Below, piece after piece: positions 48,108-57,175 of a stretch of DNA of 64,000 bases. The DNA comes from Colwellia sp. (GTDB lineage: Bacteria; Pseudomonadota; Gammaproteobacteria; Enterobacterales; Alteromonadaceae). The stretch spans positions 248,001-312,000 of the forward strand of contig JABSOY010000008.1 in the NCBI GenBank assembly GCA_013215385.1, written 5' to 3'. The number at the start of each line of letters is the position of its first letter. Within the stretch, counting starts at the first letter, position 1. The notes below the pieces were generated by a model. That model was not told the DNA's origin, did no database searches, and saw only the letters and a list, made by a program, of their open reading frames with translations. The translations under genes were made by a program, and so were the position numbers.

Positions 48108-49171
48108 TGAATTGGGAGCAATTAATTACCCTGCCGGTATATCAGCTCAACCAAGCTGAAAAAATGCCCTTGTTTAATCAACAATTAGTTGAGTTGGCTC
48201 ATTATCATTATCAACACAGTGAAAACTACCGCGATATTATTGATTTTCTTTATCAAGGAAAGCTCCCTGAAGATGAAGTGCCGGCTCTTGCGGTACGTTT
48301 ATTTAAACATCATCTCCTTAAAAGTATTTCAACAGAAGATATTTTTAGAATAACGACCTCATCGGGCACCACTTCTCAACAAGTGTCACAAATTGTCTTA
48401 GATAAAGAAAATGCTTTACGTCAGCAAAAAGTATTAGCTACGATTATGAAACAATGGTTAGGGGGCAAACGTTTGCCGATGCTGATTATTGATCACCCTA
48501 AGGTCATAAAAAATAAGTTCTCCTATTCAGCAAGAGGTGTCGGTATTCAAGGTATGTCACTGTTTGGTTATGACCATACCTATGCGCTTAATGAGGATAT
48601 GAGTATCAATATAGGTGCAGTCAGTCAATTTATTGACAAGCATAAAGATCAAAAAATATTTATCTTTGGTTTTACTTTTATCGTTTGGCAGTATTTTATT
48701 CAAAAACTTAAAGAGAAAAATACTCAGTTAGGCATTGCCGATGCCGTTTTGCTGCACAGTGGCGGTTGGAAAAAACTACAAGATAAAGCGGTGTCTAATC
48801 AAACGTTTAAATCACAGCTCAATACTGTACTTGGCAATGTCAAAGTGCATAATTTTTATGGCATGGTTGAGCAAACAGGAACTGTGTATGTAGAATGTGA
48901 AGCGAGTTACTTGCATTGTCCCATTTGGAGTGACGTTATTATCCGTAAAAAGTCTAATCTAGCTGAAGAAGAAAAAAATGGTATTGAAGGAATTATTCAA
49001 GTAAATTCACTGCTGCCAACAAGTTATCCGGGCCATGCACTTTTAACCGAAGATCTTGGCATTATCATCGGTGAAGATAATTGTCAGTGCGGTAAAAAAG
49101 GGAAGTATTTTCAGGTCAATGGTCGATTAGCCAAAGCAGAAATGAGAGGTTGCAGTGATACTCAATCTTAA
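48107..49171 (+). CDS. LuxE/PaaK-like acyl-protein synthetase
   Basis: This protein of 354 residues resembles LuxE, which activates fatty acids with ATP and transfers the acyl group to the LuxC reductase. TTSSGTTSQQVSQIVLDKEN at about 82-101 is the adenylate-forming loop and HNFYGMVEQTGTVYVECE is the next core motif. It overlaps the LuxC-like gene by 17 bases, so the two are probably partners as in luminous bacteria. No luciferase genes are present. Confidence 0.85.
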   Translation: MNWEQLITLPVYQLNQAEKMPLFNQQLVELAHYHYQHSENYRDIIDFLYQGKLPEDEVPALAVRLFKHHLLKSISTEDIFRITTSSGTTSQQVSQIVLDKENALRQQKVLATIMKQWLGGKRLPMLIIDHPKVIKNKFSYSARGVGIQGMSLFGYDHTYALNEDMSINIGAVSQFIDKHKDQKIFIFGFTFIVWQYFIQKLKEKNTQLGIADAVLLHSGGWKKLQDKAVSNQTFKSQLNTVLGNVKVHNFYGMVEQTGTVYVECEASYLHCPIWSDVIIRKKSNLAEEEKNGIEGIIQVNSLLPTSYPGHALLTEDLGIIIGEDNCQCGKKGKYFQVNGRLAKAEMRGCSDTQS

Positions 49172-50345
49172 AAATAGTCCATTAAGGCTATTATTATCTA
49201 AAAATAAAACGGCTGTGTTTGATGATAAAGTAACGTTACCCCCTTTTTATGAAGGCACTATTGAAGCTTTTAGCCAGCTAGGATTGTTCTTAATGAAAAA
49301 CGGCCGCCGTGAGCCAAGTATTGTGGCGGCGGGCTATTGGCTAAGAAAAAAACACTTATTAACGATCAAACAGCAATACCATGATCGCTGTAATACTGCA
49401 AAAGGAGTGGCTTTTCATATTGCTCCGGGTAATGTCGACACGCTATTTTTTTATTCAATTGTTGTTTCAGTGCTATCGGGTAATCAAACGATTTTACGTA
49501 TTAGCAATAAATTGACACAAGAAACCCAATTTTTCATTGAGCTTTTAGCTGATTTTTTTAATGACCATAAAAAGCATGACGCTGTTTATGCATTGATTCA
49601 TATTATTCAATATCAACATGACACAGATCACGGGCATGATATTACTTTGCGATTATCATTGTTTGCTGATGCTCGTGTCATATGGGGGGGAGATGCCGCT
49701 GTTGCTGAAATTAGTGAAATACCACAAAAAATAGACGCGAATAATATTACTTTTCCTGACCGATATTCAGTTGCTGTAATTCACTTAGAAAATGACAGTG
49801 AAATAGGTAACGCAGTTAATCAGCTAATTACTGATATCAAACCTTTTTATCAACAAGCTTGTTCCTCGCCGAAAGTAATTTATTGGTTAGATACGGCGCA
49901 ACAATTGCAAGAAAAATTCTGGCTGTTATTCATTGAAAAAACAACCAAGCAGTTAAGTTTATCGACAAGCGATTTAATTTCTCAGTTAGTTTATTTACAA
50001 AGGTTGCCTTTACTTTTAAACCACCCTGTAAAAAACAAACTTAATGTCGAAAAATATAATGAATTACACAAGGTTGATGTAGAGTTTATAACACTAGATG
50101 CAATAAAAGCGCACTGTGGTTTATGGACTTTGCTTAGCCTACAAATTACAACTTTAGCTGATATTAAATTATTTAGCCATTGTCAGACTGTTACTACTTC
50201 AGGTATTGATGTGTCAATTATAGAGCAGTGGCAACAGTCAGCTAAATTAGCAGAAACAGCTAAGCGGTTTGTTCCAGCAGGACAAGCACTTACTTTCTCC
50301 CATATTTGGGATGGTATTGATTTAATAGACAGTTTAACGTCTTAA
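49155..50345 (+). CDS. LuxC-like acyl reductase
   Basis: This protein of 396 residues belongs to the LuxC acyl-CoA/acyl-protein reductase family (aldehyde dehydrogenase fold). GVAFHIAPGNVDTLFFYS at about 84-101 and the nucleophile Cys236 in QQACSSPK match the family. It would reduce the activated acyl group to an aldehyde with NADPH. The start is GTG at 49155 inside the LuxE-like gene, after GAGAGG. Its role in a flagellar sugar locus is unknown. Confidence 0.85.
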   Translation: MILNLKNSPLRLLLSKNKTAVFDDKVTLPPFYEGTIEAFSQLGLFLMKNGRREPSIVAAGYWLRKKHLLTIKQQYHDRCNTAKGVAFHIAPGNVDTLFFYSIVVSVLSGNQTILRISNKLTQETQFFIELLADFFNDHKKHDAVYALIHIIQYQHDTDHGHDITLRLSLFADARVIWGGDAAVAEISEIPQKIDANNITFPDRYSVAVIHLENDSEIGNAVNQLITDIKPFYQQACSSPKVIYWLDTAQQLQEKFWLLFIEKTTKQLSLSTSDLISQLVYLQRLPLLLNHPVKNKLNVEKYNELHKVDVEFITLDAIKAHCGLWTLLSLQITTLADIKLFSHCQTVTTSGIDVSIIEQWQQSAKLAETAKRFVPAGQALTFSHIWDGIDLIDSLTS

Positions 50346-50360
50346 AGCTCAGGAGAGCCT

Positions 50361-51524
50361 ATGTTTTACGACCTTGCATCACCGACTTTTGGTGATGAAG
50401 AGCACGCGGCATTAAATAAAGTTATAGAAAGTGGTTATTTTTCTATGGGGAAATATGTTGCTGAATTTGAACAGCAATTTGCCAAGTACCATGACAAAAA
50501 ACATGCGGTTATGGTTAACTCTGGTTCTTCTGCTAACTTAATTGCCACTGCCGCCTTATGTTATAAAAAAGATTCGCCACTAAAAGCCGGCGACGAAGTT
50601 ATCGTACCGGCAATTTCTTGGGCAACCACTTATCACCCATTACAACAATATGGCTTGAAACTAAAGTTTGTTGATGTGCAGCTAAATAGCCTTAATATTG
50701 ATATTAGCCAGTTAGAGAATGCTTTAACGAAAGACACTAAAATGATTGTTGGCGTCAGTATTTTAGGTAACCCCGCTGCACTTGATGTGATGCGTGAATT
50801 TGCTGATAAACACAATTTATACTTTTTAGAAGATAATTGCGAATCACTTGACGCAGAATTGAATAATCAAAAAACCGGTACCTTTGGTGATATAGGAACG
50901 TTTAGTTTTTTCTTCTCGCACCATATTTCAACGATGGAAGGTGGCATGTTAATTACCGATGATGACGAATTATATCAATTAGCATTGTCTTTACGAAATC
51001 ATGGCTGGACACGTGGACAACCGGAAGATTCTTGTATTTATGATGATAAACAAGACGACTTTAATGAAGCTTATCGCTTTATTCTCCCCGGCTATAATGT
51101 TCGACCAACTGAACTTAGCGGCATTGTTGGACTTGAGCAATTAAAAAAGTTACCAGAGTTTACTGCCGTTAGACGAAAGAATTTGGCGTTATTTCATCAG
51201 TTATTTGCCGATGATGAGCGTTTTATCATTCAAGATGAACTAGGTAAAAGCTCAGCATTTTGTTTTCCTATTATTGTCAAAAAAGAGTCAGGGTTAACAC
51301 GTGCACAAGTATTTGCTGCGCTAAAAAAGGCTGATATTGGTTTTCGTATGATCACCGGCGGTAACTTCCTTCGCCACGATGTTATCAAGCATTACCAATG
51401 GTCGTCAGTGGGTGAAATGCGAAATGCTGATTATGCCCATGATCATGGTTTTTTTATTGGTAATCACCCGTTTGATTTAACTGAACAATTAACCACCTTA
51501 AAAAGTGTTTTAGATACCCTTTAA
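50361..51524 (+). CDS. PLP-dependent sugar 3-dehydratase of the His-for-Lys (ColD/RfbH) type
   Basis: This protein of 387 residues has the DegT/DnrJ/EryC1 fold. Where aminotransferases of this family have the PLP lysine, this protein has His187-His188 in SFFFSHHISTMEGG. The same change marks GDP-4-keto-6-deoxymannose 3-dehydratase (ColD) and the RfbH/E1 dehydratases, which remove the 3-hydroxyl group. A product with a 3-deoxy sugar is therefore inferred. CAGGAG lies upstream. Two sugar epimerase/reductase genes follow. Confidence 0.8.
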   Translation: MFYDLASPTFGDEEHAALNKVIESGYFSMGKYVAEFEQQFAKYHDKKHAVMVNSGSSANLIATAALCYKKDSPLKAGDEVIVPAISWATTYHPLQQYGLKLKFVDVQLNSLNIDISQLENALTKDTKMIVGVSILGNPAALDVMREFADKHNLYFLEDNCESLDAELNNQKTGTFGDIGTFSFFFSHHISTMEGGMLITDDDELYQLALSLRNHGWTRGQPEDSCIYDDKQDDFNEAYRFILPGYNVRPTELSGIVGLEQLKKLPEFTAVRRKNLALFHQLFADDERFIIQDELGKSSAFCFPIIVKKESGLTRAQVFAALKKADIGFRMITGGNFLRHDVIKHYQWSSVGEMRNADYAHDHGFFIGNHPFDLTEQLTTLKSVLDTL

Positions 51525-51581
51525 TATGGTTTTATAACAACAAGACATTTGAGATAAGTAAATTTTAAAGAGAGTTAAATA

Positions 51582-52535
51582 ATGAATAATACAACGGAAA
51601 GTAAAAATATTTTAGTTACGGGTGGTGCGGGTTACTTAGGTTCGGTTATTGTGCCTAAATTATTAAGTTTAGGCCATAAAGTCACCGTTCTTGACAACTT
51701 CATGTTTAATCAAGATTCTTTGAACCCTTTATGTTTGAACCCCAACTTTGATGTGTATCGTGGCGATTGTCGTGATAAAGCAGAAATTGCCCCTTTATTG
51801 GCTAAAGCTGATGTAGTTATTCCGTTAGCTGCATTGGTTGGTGCACCTCTTTGTGGCCGTGATGCTTTAGGTACCACATCAACTAACCGTGATGCCGTGG
51901 TTTTATTAACGAAATTAATGAGCCAAGATCAGCAATTACTAATGCCTATTACCAACAGCGGTTATGGCATTGGCGAAGCAGGTAAACACTGCGATGAAAC
52001 CTCGCCACTAAATCCAATAAGTTTATACGGCACCAGTAAAGTTGAGGCTGAGCAAGCGGTCTTAGCGCAAGGCAATGCGATAAGCTTTAGGCTTGCCACT
52101 GTATTTGGTATGTCGCCACGTATGCGCCTAGATTTACTGGTAAACGATTTTGTTTACCGCGCAGTAAAAGACAGCGCGATTGTATTATTCGAGTCGCACT
52201 TCAAGCGTAATTTCATTCATATTCAAGATGTTGCTAATGCTTTTGTACATGGCTTAGCAAACTTCGATAGCATGAAAGGCGAAGCATATAATGTTGGCTT
52301 ATCTGACGCAAACTTATCTAAAAAGCAGCTTTGTGAAAAAATTCAGCAACACTTGCCTAAGTTTGTTTTTATTGATGCGCCCATTGGCGAAGACCCAGAT
52401 AAACGTGATTACATTGTTTCTAATGCAAAAATTGAAGCGACTGGCTATAAAACACAAATTTCACTAGATGATGGTATTGAAGAGTTGATAAAAGGTTATC
52501 GAATGATCTCAAATACTAAATACAGCAACGTGTAA
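51582..52535 (+). CDS. NAD-dependent sugar epimerase/dehydratase (extended SDR)
   Basis: This extended short-chain dehydrogenase of 317 residues acts on a nucleotide sugar. The cofactor motif TGGAGYLGS lies at about 14-22, Tyr/Lys in LYGTSK, and a GDP/UDP-sugar-binding C-terminal half (HIQDVANAFVHGL). The exact substrate cannot be told. It lies between the ColD-like dehydratase and a GDP-fucose-synthase-like gene and probably acts in the same pathway. AAAGAGAG lies upstream of ATG. Confidence 0.85.
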   Translation: MNNTTESKNILVTGGAGYLGSVIVPKLLSLGHKVTVLDNFMFNQDSLNPLCLNPNFDVYRGDCRDKAEIAPLLAKADVVIPLAALVGAPLCGRDALGTTSTNRDAVVLLTKLMSQDQQLLMPITNSGYGIGEAGKHCDETSPLNPISLYGTSKVEAEQAVLAQGNAISFRLATVFGMSPRMRLDLLVNDFVYRAVKDSAIVLFESHFKRNFIHIQDVANAFVHGLANFDSMKGEAYNVGLSDANLSKKQLCEKIQQHLPKFVFIDAPIGEDPDKRDYIVSNAKIEATGYKTQISLDDGIEELIKGYRMISNTKYSNV

Positions 52536-52557
52536 GTCAGTTGGTAAGGAAAAATTA

Positions 52558-53514
52558 GTGAGTAAAATAAGTCTAGATAATAAGCGTGTTTGGGTTACGG
52601 GTCATAGCGGGATGGTTGGCTCGGCACTTTGCCGACAGCTCAGAGCTAATTATGATGTTGAGTTGCTAACGGTAAGTCATCAAGAACTCGATTTAACCGA
52701 CTTAGCGGCAACCGAAAAGTGGTTTGAAATAAACAAGCCTGAAATTGTTATCCACTGTGCGGCAAAAGTAGGTGGCATTGAAGCGAATAAAACCCAGCCG
52801 GTAGAGTTTCTCAGTGAAAACCTAGCAATAGGCTTGAATGTTATTCACTGTGCGGCTAAATATGGTGTTGAAAAATTAGTGAATTTAGGTTCATCGTGTT
52901 TTTATCCTAAAGTGTCCGCACAGCCTATTAATGAAGCAAGTTTATTAACTGGAGCCCTAGAGCCAACGAATGAAGCCTATGCCTTGGCAAAAATTACTTT
53001 AACGAAGTTATGTGGTTATTATCGTACACAATATAATAAAGACTTTATCACTATAGTACCGACCAATTTATATGGAGAAGGCGATAATTTTGATGCTAAT
53101 CATGGTCATGTTATTTCCGCTTTAATCACTAAGTTTGTTAAAGCAAAACAAGAAAATAGAGCACAGGTTGAATTATGGGGTACGGGTCAGCCTTTACGTG
53201 AATTTATTTACGTTGATGATGCCGCAGAAGGTATTTTGATGCTAACAGAACAGTACTCTGCCACTGAACACATTAACTTGAGTGGTGGTGAAACTGTTTC
53301 TATAAAAGAGTTAGCATTTTTGATACAAGAACAGGTTGGTTATCAAGGTGAGATTGTTTTTGATAGCAGTAAACCTGATGGCATGATGAAAAAATCCTTG
53401 GATAATACTATTGTCAGTAAGCTCAATTGGAAAGTGAAAATATCATTAAAACAAGGGATTGAACTTGCAGTTAAGAGTTTTACAACTAATAAAATAAATA
53501 TTTCAATGGACTAA
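52558..53514 (+). CDS. GDP-L-fucose synthase-like epimerase/reductase
   Basis: This protein of 318 residues is similar to GDP-fucose synthase (Fcl) and GDP-colitose synthase (ColC). GHSGMVGSAL covers the cofactor loop. Catalytic residues are intact: Ser112 in GSSC, Tyr141 and Lys145 in YALAK. The start is GTG at 52558 with AAGGA upstream. With the ColD-like gene a 3,6-dideoxy-hexose product is possible, but no GDP-mannose 4,6-dehydratase lies in the window. Confidence 0.85.
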   Translation: MSKISLDNKRVWVTGHSGMVGSALCRQLRANYDVELLTVSHQELDLTDLAATEKWFEINKPEIVIHCAAKVGGIEANKTQPVEFLSENLAIGLNVIHCAAKYGVEKLVNLGSSCFYPKVSAQPINEASLLTGALEPTNEAYALAKITLTKLCGYYRTQYNKDFITIVPTNLYGEGDNFDANHGHVISALITKFVKAKQENRAQVELWGTGQPLREFIYVDDAAEGILMLTEQYSATEHINLSGGETVSIKELAFLIQEQVGYQGEIVFDSSKPDGMMKKSLDNTIVSKLNWKVKISLKQGIELAVKSFTTNKINISMD

Positions 53515-53598
53515 TACGTTTTAATTCGTTTTGTGAATCGTATGGTATATTCTAGATAAACAGCGAAAAACATATTGCTATTAAGGTAATGATTTATT

Positions 53599-53892
53599 GT
53601 GAAAAATAACCAGTTAATTTTAATTATTTATTATGGTAGAAGTGGTAGTGTTTTTATGCATAATTTATTAGATGGACATCCACAAGTCATTAGTATGCCT
53701 CCAGTATTAATGAGTTTCGTTATAGATTTAAATGAATACCAACCTGATTTATCAAATGCAAATAAAGCATATAGTTATTTCATTGAAATTTATGGGAAGT
53801 TGAGCAATAGCAATAATAACTTCTCTAGGCAGAATTTAGTTAAAACTCTTCAGCACGTACGGGTGCGTAATACCATGATGCTGTTCGGTTAA
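53599..53892 (+). pseudogene. Truncated sulfotransferase gene
   Basis: The first 80 or so residues resemble the N-terminus of a PAPS-dependent sulfotransferase: RSGSVFMHNLLDGHPQV (residues 14-30) is the 5'-phosphosulfate loop. Family members are usually about 250-300 residues; this frame stops at 97. The last 17 or so residues coincide with an unrelated minus-strand open stretch, so the gene appears cut at about 53835. A GTG start at 53599 follows AAGGTAATG. Confidence 0.6.
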
Positions 53893-54000
53893 TACCGGTA
53901 TTAGGTGATCGTGATGCATAAGAATATGCAGCAATAAAGCTTCAATAATGCAGCATAGGGTTGTGCTGTCATTTATTAATTGAAGAGAAAAATATTTCAT
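53836..54000 (-). other. Unidentified 54-codon open stretch at a gene junction
   Basis: On the minus strand a frame from an ATG inside the 3' end of the glycosyltransferase gene runs through the gap to a stop at 53836 in the truncated sulfotransferase. The part encoded in the gap includes HHDHLIPVLTEQHHGITHPY, which reads like the conserved tail of a real protein, perhaps a transposase. I do not recognise it. It may be the debris that broke the sulfotransferase gene. Confidence 0.35.
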
Positions 54001-55546
54001 ACCAACTAGGAGTGAAAAATAGGTCTTTTTTAGATTTTTTATATATTCTAATTATATTTGTTTTTGGGTAGTCTTTTTGGAGAACATCTATTATTTCTTG
54101 TTCAAATGTAAAGCTAGAAATTAGTATGTTTTTTGCGTTTTTTAATATTTCTTTGGAAGATGTTATTGAAATATCTTCAATTTTTTTGTTTTCTAATAAT
54201 TTATTTTGATCGTAAATTACTGTTATTTTATTTTTTATTTCATTGTTAAACTGCTTTATAAGGTTTTGGGTATGTAAGCCTCCCGCATATATAACGAAAC
54301 TTGATATTTCAGGTTTTTTTAATATGGATAATAAGTCTTTTTTAATTTTTCTTGATTTATATAAATAATATCTTGAGATTAAAAGTTCTTTGATATATGA
54401 AAATGTTTCTTTTCCTAGTCTGATATTGAAATTGTACTTATACAGTATATTTAACTCATGCAGCGAATGTTTTATATTTTTTGACATTACAAAATCCAAA
54501 AACATAAAAAAATGATGTGTAGTATAAATTTTGGTAAAATCTTTATCTAGTTCTATCTTATTATTTTTTTTGTTTGTGTTTTTTACAATACTCATTGGTT
54601 TATGCATCCCTTTAACGGCATCATAATTATCAATAGAATGTAGATAAGCATTGTGAGCTTTTTCTTCTCTAATCTGATTGTTTTTTAGATAAAATTCTAT
54701 CTTATTAAAGAGGTCTCTTTTGTTCTTAAAGGTATCGATATGTTTACTTAAACAATACCTATCCTCTTTTGGTTCTGTGTCTTCGGTTAAAATAAAAGAG
54801 CCACACAAAGATGCTTCAGTTATTCTGCCTTTGATTTGAGCTATTTTAGAGTTTATATTTTTTGTGTAAGGTATGTTTTTTGGATTGTTATGGGTCCCAG
54901 AAAAATTTAAAGTGATTTTTGCAGAATTATAAAGCTCTATCATTTTTTCATTTGTTACAAAACCTCTTTTAGTGCCTTTACCAACAGATATAACATTTAT
55001 ACCTTTTTTCTCAATGAAATTAATATACTCTTTACGGTTTGGCCTTGTAATGTCGCCAATAAATAATACATCGATTGTACGGTCTAAAAAATTATTTTTG
55101 TACACTTTACTATCGTATAATGAAGCAGTGTGGCAAGATTCAATTTGATATAAAGAGAATAAGGCTTTATATTCTTTAGAGCCAACAATTAACACTAAAT
55201 CAGAGCATTGGGCATAATATCTATCTATGCTTTCAAAATATAACTCTAAATCTAAGAAAACACTTATTATTAATGCATTTTGAGATATTTCCTTTAAAAA
55301 CAGAGGGTTTAAATGAACTAAACTTATTGGCTGAATGGATAAAATAACTTCTATTTTTTGTGTTTCTATCAGTGCTAATATTTTTTTTTCTGCATGGTTT
55401 GTTCCCTTTTCTGCAGATAATTTTAAATAATCGATAGTATGATTTTTTTTACAATAATATCTAAAACCGTCCTTAAAAGAATTCTCAATTAAGTTATAAC
55501 TATGGTGAGCGATTATTAAACCTTGTTCAAACATTTGTTTCCCCAT
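53969..55546 (-). CDS. CgeB-like glycosyltransferase with C-terminal Rossmann-like module
   Basis: This protein of 525 residues has an N-terminal half (about 1-320) resembling CgeB-type GT-B glycosyltransferases: DVLFIGDITRPNRKEYI, then ITLNFSGT, and ITEASLCGSFILTE. The last 100 residues form a separate Rossmann-like module with VIYAGGLHTQNLI. That module reappears at the N-terminus of the gene at 63216. The gene is far richer in A and T than its neighbours (line 54181-54240 has 7 G/C of 60), suggesting acquisition. It is the last gene of the minus-strand cluster. Confidence 0.7.
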   Translation of the reverse strand: MGKQMFEQGLIIAHHSYNLIENSFKDGFRYYCKKNHTIDYLKLSAEKGTNHAEKKILALIETQKIEVILSIQPISLVHLNPLFLKEISQNALIISVFLDLELYFESIDRYYAQCSDLVLIVGSKEYKALFSLYQIESCHTASLYDSKVYKNNFLDRTIDVLFIGDITRPNRKEYINFIEKKGINVISVGKGTKRGFVTNEKMIELYNSAKITLNFSGTHNNPKNIPYTKNINSKIAQIKGRITEASLCGSFILTEDTEPKEDRYCLSKHIDTFKNKRDLFNKIEFYLKNNQIREEKAHNAYLHSIDNYDAVKGMHKPMSIVKNTNKKNNKIELDKDFTKIYTTHHFFMFLDFVMSKNIKHSLHELNILYKYNFNIRLGKETFSYIKELLISRYYLYKSRKIKKDLLSILKKPEISSFVIYAGGLHTQNLIKQFNNEIKNKITVIYDQNKLLENKKIEDISITSSKEILKNAKNILISSFTFEQEIIDVLQKDYPKTNIIRIYKKSKKDLFFTPSWYEIFFSSINK

Positions 55547-55634
55547 CTTTATTTAAAATTAACTACCTCAGAGTATCAATTAATAACTAAACTTTATCTC
55601 GAAGTGTTTTTTGTTTTTTTGTTAAAATGAAAAA

Positions 55635-57173
55635 TTAACTGCCTATGTGATGGTTAAATATCTCCGGGAAATCACTTCGCGGCAGTGTGTTTTTTCGTTT
55701 TAGAGAATGAGAAGTCATAAATTCTAAATGTTTAACAACGTCATCACCAAATCTTTCTTTCATCATGTTGATATATTTGGGGTTATTAAAATATACATCG
55801 AAAGCATAATCTCTAAAAGTTAGCACTTCTTCAGCTTTTAGGGTTTGAGTTGGCAAAGGCAAACACTCATACGAATGTTGTGAATAACCAATCCAGCCAG
55901 GGCCACCTTCATCTTCTGGTAGTGCGACTTTATCGTTAACCGCTGTTTGGTGAAGAGGAGATCCAGGATAAGCCATCGCCGAATAAAAGTTTGCCCATTC
56001 TGTGTTTAGTTCTAATGCCATATCGAGTGTTTCTTGCATGCTTTCAAAGGTGTCATTAGGCAAACCAAAGATATAATTTGCACCAACGTAAATGCCAGCA
56101 TCTTGAATTTTTTTGATAATAGCCGCTATATCAAGATCGACAAATCGTCCTTTATCAACACCACTTCGGACGTTTTTGTTACCCGACTCGATACCTAAGC
56201 CTAACCAGTTAAAACCGGCTTGTTTTAGTTTTGCTAGAAACTTGTCTTTAACGGTATCAACTCTTGCATATGCCCAAATATTTAAATCGTAGCCTTTTTC
56301 GATGATATGGTCACATATATCGAGTAAACGACTAGGTTGCAGGACAAACATTTCATCAGCAAATTTTATGTTCTTAACGCCATAATCATTTACTAAAATA
56401 TCTAGTTGTCTTATGGTCCATTCAACGCTGAAGTAGCGAATACCAGAGCGGCCAAAAGGGGCATTAATACAACAAAAACTACATTTAAATGGGCAACCTA
56501 AGCTGGTATAAAGTGAAGCGTAAGGCTGGCGGTCATTAATATGATCCCAACAATGCCAATTATGGGCTTTGTATTTTTCCATCGGAAGTAGGTCCCATGC
56601 CATACCGGGCATAGCTTCGTCTAAATCCTTAATATTTTCCGTCATGGCATTACCGCAGGGTTTGCTAAATTCATCCCAGTACCATATGCCAGAAATTTGA
56701 CTGTAATTTGGAGTCGCACTTTTTAGCTGTATTAGCGTTTGCTCGATAGATAATGGCCCTTCACCATAACAAACAAAATTAGCTCTTGTTTCTTTTAGCG
56801 TTAATTCAGGTAATGCTGCCGAGTGCGTGCCTAAAAACATGGTTTGCAGTTTTGGTGTATTTGCTTTTAATCGTTTATGAACATCAATAGCGGCAGGCAT
56901 ACTTTGTGTGGAAGCCGAAGGTTGCTGGCCATAAACAACAAATACGGTTAGTAAAGGCGATTTTTCTTTAATCCTATTTACTGTTTCTTCGTATGATAAC
57001 TGCAAAGCTTCAGCATCTAATATTTCAACACGGTAGTTTTTCTTTCGGGCAAATTCCGCGATAAGTGCCGCCCAAATTGGCGGCTCAAAGGCAATAAGAT
57101 CATCAGCTAGAGATTGATAAACCCTATCTTTGCCTGGCGAATTAACAAGTAATAAATCTATTGATGAAGCCAT
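55635..57173 (-). CDS. B12-binding-type radical SAM protein
   Basis: This protein of 512 residues has an N-terminal cobalamin-binding-like domain (about 1-170) and a radical-SAM barrel (about 218-430). The iron-sulfur motif CxxxCxxC is Cys227, Cys231, Cys234, followed by an extra Cys235. GIESGN and NYIFGLPNDT are family signatures. The DxHxxG cobalamin ligand motif is not visible. Such proteins methylate or rearrange unactivated carbons. It starts two bases after the TPP beta-subunit stop, so it is part of the same operon. Confidence 0.85.
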   Translation of the reverse strand: MASSIDLLLVNSPGKDRVYQSLADDLIAFEPPIWAALIAEFARKKNYRVEILDAEALQLSYEETVNRIKEKSPLLTVFVVYGQQPSASTQSMPAAIDVHKRLKANTPKLQTMFLGTHSAALPELTLKETRANFVCYGEGPLSIEQTLIQLKSATPNYSQISGIWYWDEFSKPCGNAMTENIKDLDEAMPGMAWDLLPMEKYKAHNWHCWDHINDRQPYASLYTSLGCPFKCSFCCINAPFGRSGIRYFSVEWTIRQLDILVNDYGVKNIKFADEMFVLQPSRLLDICDHIIEKGYDLNIWAYARVDTVKDKFLAKLKQAGFNWLGLGIESGNKNVRSGVDKGRFVDLDIAAIIKKIQDAGIYVGANYIFGLPNDTFESMQETLDMALELNTEWANFYSAMAYPGSPLHQTAVNDKVALPEDEGGPGWIGYSQHSYECLPLPTQTLKAEEVLTFRDYAFDVYFNNPKYINMMKERFGDDVVKHLEFMTSHSLKRKNTLPRSDFPEIFNHHIGS

Positions 57174-57175
57174 GA

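Noticed and set aside
48107-50345. Bioluminescence (lux) genes
   Set aside because: LuxE- and LuxC-like genes are present but no luxA, luxB or luxD is seen, and the context is sugar synthesis, so they are not a lux operon.
50361-51524. Sugar aminotransferase
   Set aside because: The fold fits, but the PLP lysine is replaced by His, so transamination through the usual Schiff-base lysine is not expected; a dehydratase call is better.
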